A stretch of 64,000 nucleotides of DNA from Vitis vinifera (Eukaryota; Streptophyta; Magnoliopsida; Vitales; Vitaceae): the NCBI RefSeq assembly GCF_030704535.1, contig NC_081822.1, positions 7,007,501 through 7,071,500 of the forward strand. The letters run 5' to 3'. Positions 60,433-64,000 of this stretch are shown here, one piece after another. The first letter of the stretch is position 1, and each line of letters begins with the position of its first letter. The position numbers and the translations under genes are program-made. The notes beneath the pieces were generated by a model that was given only the letters and a program-made list of their open reading frames with translations, searched no databases and was not told the DNA's origin.

Positions 60433-63400
60433 ATGGATTTTGGGGTGATGGGTTTGGATGGGTTGGTGGGTTCAGACACTGGTTTAGCTTCTCTTGGTTC
60501 AGATCCTGAGACCAAGCAAAAGTGGTACGGATCTGGGTTCCTCAAGCAAGAGAGATCTGGGGCTACTGAAGATGATTGGAAGAGCTTAAAGATTGCCAAA
60601 ACTGATGATTTCTCAGCCTCCAAGGCAATGCTGCTTCCACACAGAAATGCTTTACTGAGATCTAATACCACTCTCTTCTCTGATGCTGGTCAGCAAGAAC
60701 AGCAGATGCTCAGCTTCTCTTCTCCCAAATCAGAACCTCTATTTATGGAGAGGAGCTCTCAGAATGCCATATTTCCCTACTATCACCACACATCCTCTGC
60801 TTATAATAGAAATACAGGTATATAATTACAAGCATTTTAAGCCTTTAAACCTGTGGGGTATGCAACATTTTGAGGGAATGAAAGTGATGTGTCTTGGTCC
60901 TCTTTTGGGGAGCGAAACATGAGTATGTAATTTTCTCATGCAGCTTGATTCCTGGGAGCTGGGTTTTGGTTAATGTTTGTTTGTGAGGTTGGAGAGATTA
61001 GACGTGTTGTGTAGCAAAAGATGGCTTGTTATTTGTGTTGGATTCCCAGTACTGGTATATGGGCCTTTTCGTAGAAATCTACTCCTGTCTTTGTTTTTAA
61101 GTCTTGTCAAAGAAAAAAGTGATTTTTTTTTTTTATCAGTTAAAAATCTGTCTTCCTGTTTTGGGGGAAATTGGTTCTGATAATGTTTCAATACAGGAGA
61201 CTAGAGAACACTAAAGAAGAAAACATATGAAGCAAGGATAGGGCAACCAAACAGGGAGCCAACAAAACAAAAGGCCCATCCTTCGATTTGGTTTTAATTT
61301 CTCTTCTGTCTTGCTTGTGCTGTGCCCTTTGTTTCTTATTTCATCGCAGACAAAAATTCGTGATTGATGTAGCTTCCTTAAATGTTAAAAACAAATCATT
61401 AAATCCCATTTTGCTTCATCTCCCCCACTTTTATATATATATATATCTTCTCTACACTCTGGGCTGGGCTGGATGGATTCTTTTATTTCCAATTCCCATT
61501 CTAATTTATGTGCGATGACATTATGTGTGGATTTGGCTTTTCTGTCTTTGACCTGATTTCTTATGCCACAGGTTACAGCTCTGGGAACTTGAATGGTGGA
61601 AGCATGCATGGGGTTATGGCAGGGGTTAGAGGGCCATTCACCCAATCTCAATGGATGGAGCTAGAACACCAGGCCTTGATCTACAAGTACATCACTGCAA
61701 ATGTGCCTATACCATCAAACTTGCTCATGCCCATCAGAAAAGCCCTTGATTCCGTTGGGTTCTCTACCTTTTCTGCCGGAGCTCTCAGACCCAATACATG
61801 TAAGTTGGTAAACAAAAGATGTGCTGTGTTTCCTCTTTAAACAAGATTTGCTTTAATCCATTTTGATGTAGAGATTAGCCGCATACTATCTCTGTTGTTG
61901 GGGATTCAATTCTGTAGCATTGGATCTTCTGTTGGTGATCCTGTGTTGATAGTATAAATAATCAGTTGTTGTGCCCCACCTTTGTTGTTCACATGCGGCA
62001 AAATATCTTTTTATTCTGTTTTGAATTTTATCATAAAACCAAATGTCAGCAACACATAAACAGTTTCTGTACCTAAACGAAAATTTGGTTCCCTATTTTG
62101 AGTAGATTTTGTATTCTTCATTGTCTTTCCTGACTTGGGTGTTCTTTCTCTTGTATGTTTATAGTGGGATGGGGTTCTTTCCATCTGGGTTTCTCCAACA
62201 ATACCGATCCTGAGCCAGGACGATGTCGGAGGACTGATGGGAAGAAATGGCGGTGCTCAAGAGATGCAGTTGCCGATCAGAAGTATTGTGAGCGGCACAT
62301 GAACAGGGGCCGTCATCGTTCAAGAAAGCCTGTGGAAGGCCAAACCGGCCATTCCGTCCCCGGACCCACCACCACTGCCACAAAGCTGATGCCTATTACT
62401 TCCTCTTCATCAGCATCAGTGGTGCCCGGTGGCGGCACATCCAACAGCCTTGCCATTGCGCATCACCAGATCAAGAATTTGCATCCAGGTGCATCTAATC
62501 CTTCTGCAGCCACCCCTATCAATAGGTAAAACTATGCCACATGGCCTTGGATTTCTTATCTCTTTAGCATCTATTCTACCATAGAAGCCATACATAACAA
62601 GTGCATTATGTGGTACCATATGGAAAATACTCGTTTTCCCTATCTTTAGTTTAAAGTAGTATCCACCAAATCATCTTTGCATTAGCGAAAGTGGCTACTT
62701 TCAGTAGGTAAGATTCCTTCATGAGAAGGATTGCCTTTGTGTTTGTTAAAACTTTATGTTTCATATTGTTAGCATTGGAGCTATGATACAGGAAAAAAAA
62801 ATTCCTTTTGTCAGGCAAATTGAACGCCTCTTTCCACGTTTTGTATTGTCTTACAGGATATTTTTGAACAAAGAGAATGTGGGTGAGAGAATGCAAGAGA
62901 CACAAGGCCTATCCATCTTATCTTCCACCATTGACCAGAAATCTAAAGAAAACCAATTCTCCTTGCCAAAACAGCAGATCCCATATGAAGAATCCTCTCG
63001 AGCTGGGTTTGGTCTCGTCCCCTCCAACTCCCTCCTCAGTAAAAGCTCCTCCTTCATGAACTGCAGAAACTTTGGTTCTTCCCAAGACCTCAACAACCAT
63101 GAGCCTGACTCACAACATTCCCTTCGCCATTTTATAGATGACTGGCCCAAAAACCAGTCAGACCGGACTGCCATTTCTTGGCCTGATATTGATTTGCAAT
63201 CAGATAGGACCCAGCTCTCAATTTCAATCCCCATGGCTTCCTCAGACTTCATGTCTTCCACTTCCTCACCCACAAATGACAAACTCACGCTCTCACCACT
63301 GAGATTATCACGTGAATTTGACCCGATTCAAATGGGCTTGGGAGTGGGAAGTGTCCTCAATGAACCAAACCAAAGGCAAGCCAATTGGATTCCCATCTCT

Positions 63401-63697
63401 TGGGAAACTTCCATGGGAGGACCTCTAGGAGAGGTTCTGCACAGCACTAATAACAATGGAGGGGACTGCAAGAACTCGTCAGCTCTTAACCTCATGACAG
63501 AGGGTTGGGATGGCAGCCCACGACTAGGGTCATCCCCCACTGGTGTTTTACAGAAGACTTCATTTGGTTCACTTTCTAACAGCAGTGCGGGGAGCAGCCC
63601 AAGAGCAGGGAACAAGAAAACCAATGATGGGGCTAGCCTTTGCAATGATCTACTCGGCTCAACCCTTGTTAATTCTTCCTCACTGCCATCCTTGTAA
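60433..63697 (+). CDS. GRF: Growth-regulating factor transcription factor (GRF1/2-like)
   Basis: Four exons: 60433-60817, 61572-61799, 62165-62525, 62857-63697; 604 residues, all frames continuous. The QLQ domain (about 150-186, [20 protein letters not shown]) binds the GIF co-activator. The WRC domain (about 219-262) shows the zinc-binding pattern C225-X9-C235-X10-C246-X2-H249 with a basic nuclear signal (RGRHRSRKP). The long C-terminal part carries the GGPLGEVL motif of larger GRFs and Ser-rich activation-type sequence. GRFs with GIFs sustain cell division in leaves and other organs. A miR396 site lies in the WRC coding sequence at 62317-62337. I start at ATG 60433 ([10 protein letters not shown]); the frame runs further upstream only to a GTG. 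It is GRF1/2-like by length and domain order; the precise orthologue is not resolved. Confidence 0.95.
62317..62337 (+). promoter_or_regulatory. miR396 target site in GRF
   Basis: The coding strand reads cgttcaagaaagcctgtgga plus a, the conserved miR396 recognition site found in the WRC exon of most seed-plant GRFs (known family fact). It encodes the conserved RSRKPVE stretch and has the typical one-base bulge against miR396. It predicts cleavage by miR396 in older tissue. Confidence 0.92.
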
Positions 63698-64000
63698 CTG
63701 TTTGACCTCTGACTAGAAGGAAACATTAGGTGATGGACGAGGAATGAGTTTTATCTGTGCTGACAAATACAGAACAACTAGTTTTGGTAGTTTGAATTAG
63801 TTTGTCTAATTTCTTTAGTTTTGCTTTCCCTTTCTTGTTTTGGATTTGTTTTCTAAGTAGAAACTTGACTGGTTATATGGGCTGGATCTGTGGGTGTGAT
63901 TTCAGATTTTGATTTTTCTGTTTTATGCTGTCATGCTTGGGAAGATTCCGTTGTTTTGATGGACATTGCTCATGTTGGTTGGATTGTTTATCACATGGGT
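63698..64000 (+). other. GRF 3' UTR
   Basis: T-rich sequence directly after the GRF stop codon, without an open frame of note, as expected of a 3' UTR. The polyadenylation site is not in view or not identifiable. Confidence 0.5.

Noticed and set aside
62851..63726. Minus-strand frames opposite GRF exon 4
   Set aside because: Antisense shadows of a well-supported coding exon.

Overview
The window is nuclear DNA of a flowering plant. It carries intron-rich genes with GT-AG introns, plant-only gene families (CSLC, ANT-type AP2, GRF), Copia-type retrotransposon wreckage and a nuclear copy of chloroplast DNA. The protein sequences look like those of a woody eudicot, most likely Vitis; that species call is inference.

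Layout from left to right. 1-1507 is the upstream region and leader of a complete five-exon CSLC12 xyloglucan glucan synthase gene (+, 1508-4323). 7865-10117 (-) is an eight-exon bHLH factor of the CIB-type clade (bHLH49/62/74/78 relatives). 14.2-18.35 kb is a nest of retroelements: a decayed (+) Copia element whose 5' LTR is split by another solo LTR and whose gag is split by a second, inverted LTR. 24494-27763 (-) is AINTEGUMENTA (ANT), nine exons including a 9-bp micro-exon. 34.46-35.24 kb, probably on to 35.64 kb, is a rearranged nuclear plastid insertion with psaB and ycf2 pieces. 37485-40959 (-) is a plastid-targeted DUF3054 membrane protein gene. 41.87-47.18 kb is a second, opposite-strand, heavily mutated Copia element; it is interrupted by an LTR of the same family as the inverted one at 16.3-17.6 kb, and it ends in a four-copy 148-bp tandem repeat. 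48833-50567 (-) is a two-RRM, hnRNP/Musashi-like RNA-binding protein gene. 60433-63697 (+) is a four-exon GROWTH-REGULATING FACTOR gene with an intact miR396 target site.

The genes do not form an operon-like system. By family knowledge three of them act in growth: ANT and GRF promote organ cell proliferation, and CSLC12 makes the xyloglucan backbone for expanding walls. I read this as probably coincidental linkage. I found no tRNA, rRNA, CRISPR array or prokaryotic-type operon, and nothing that convincingly looks like a new biological system. The most informative non-gene structures are the mosaic plastid insertion with a 365-bp tandem duplication and a 54-nt perfect palindrome beside it, and the nested LTR structures.

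All exon borders were worked out by eye from frame continuity, GT/AG dinucleotides and family similarity; single-base slips are possible.
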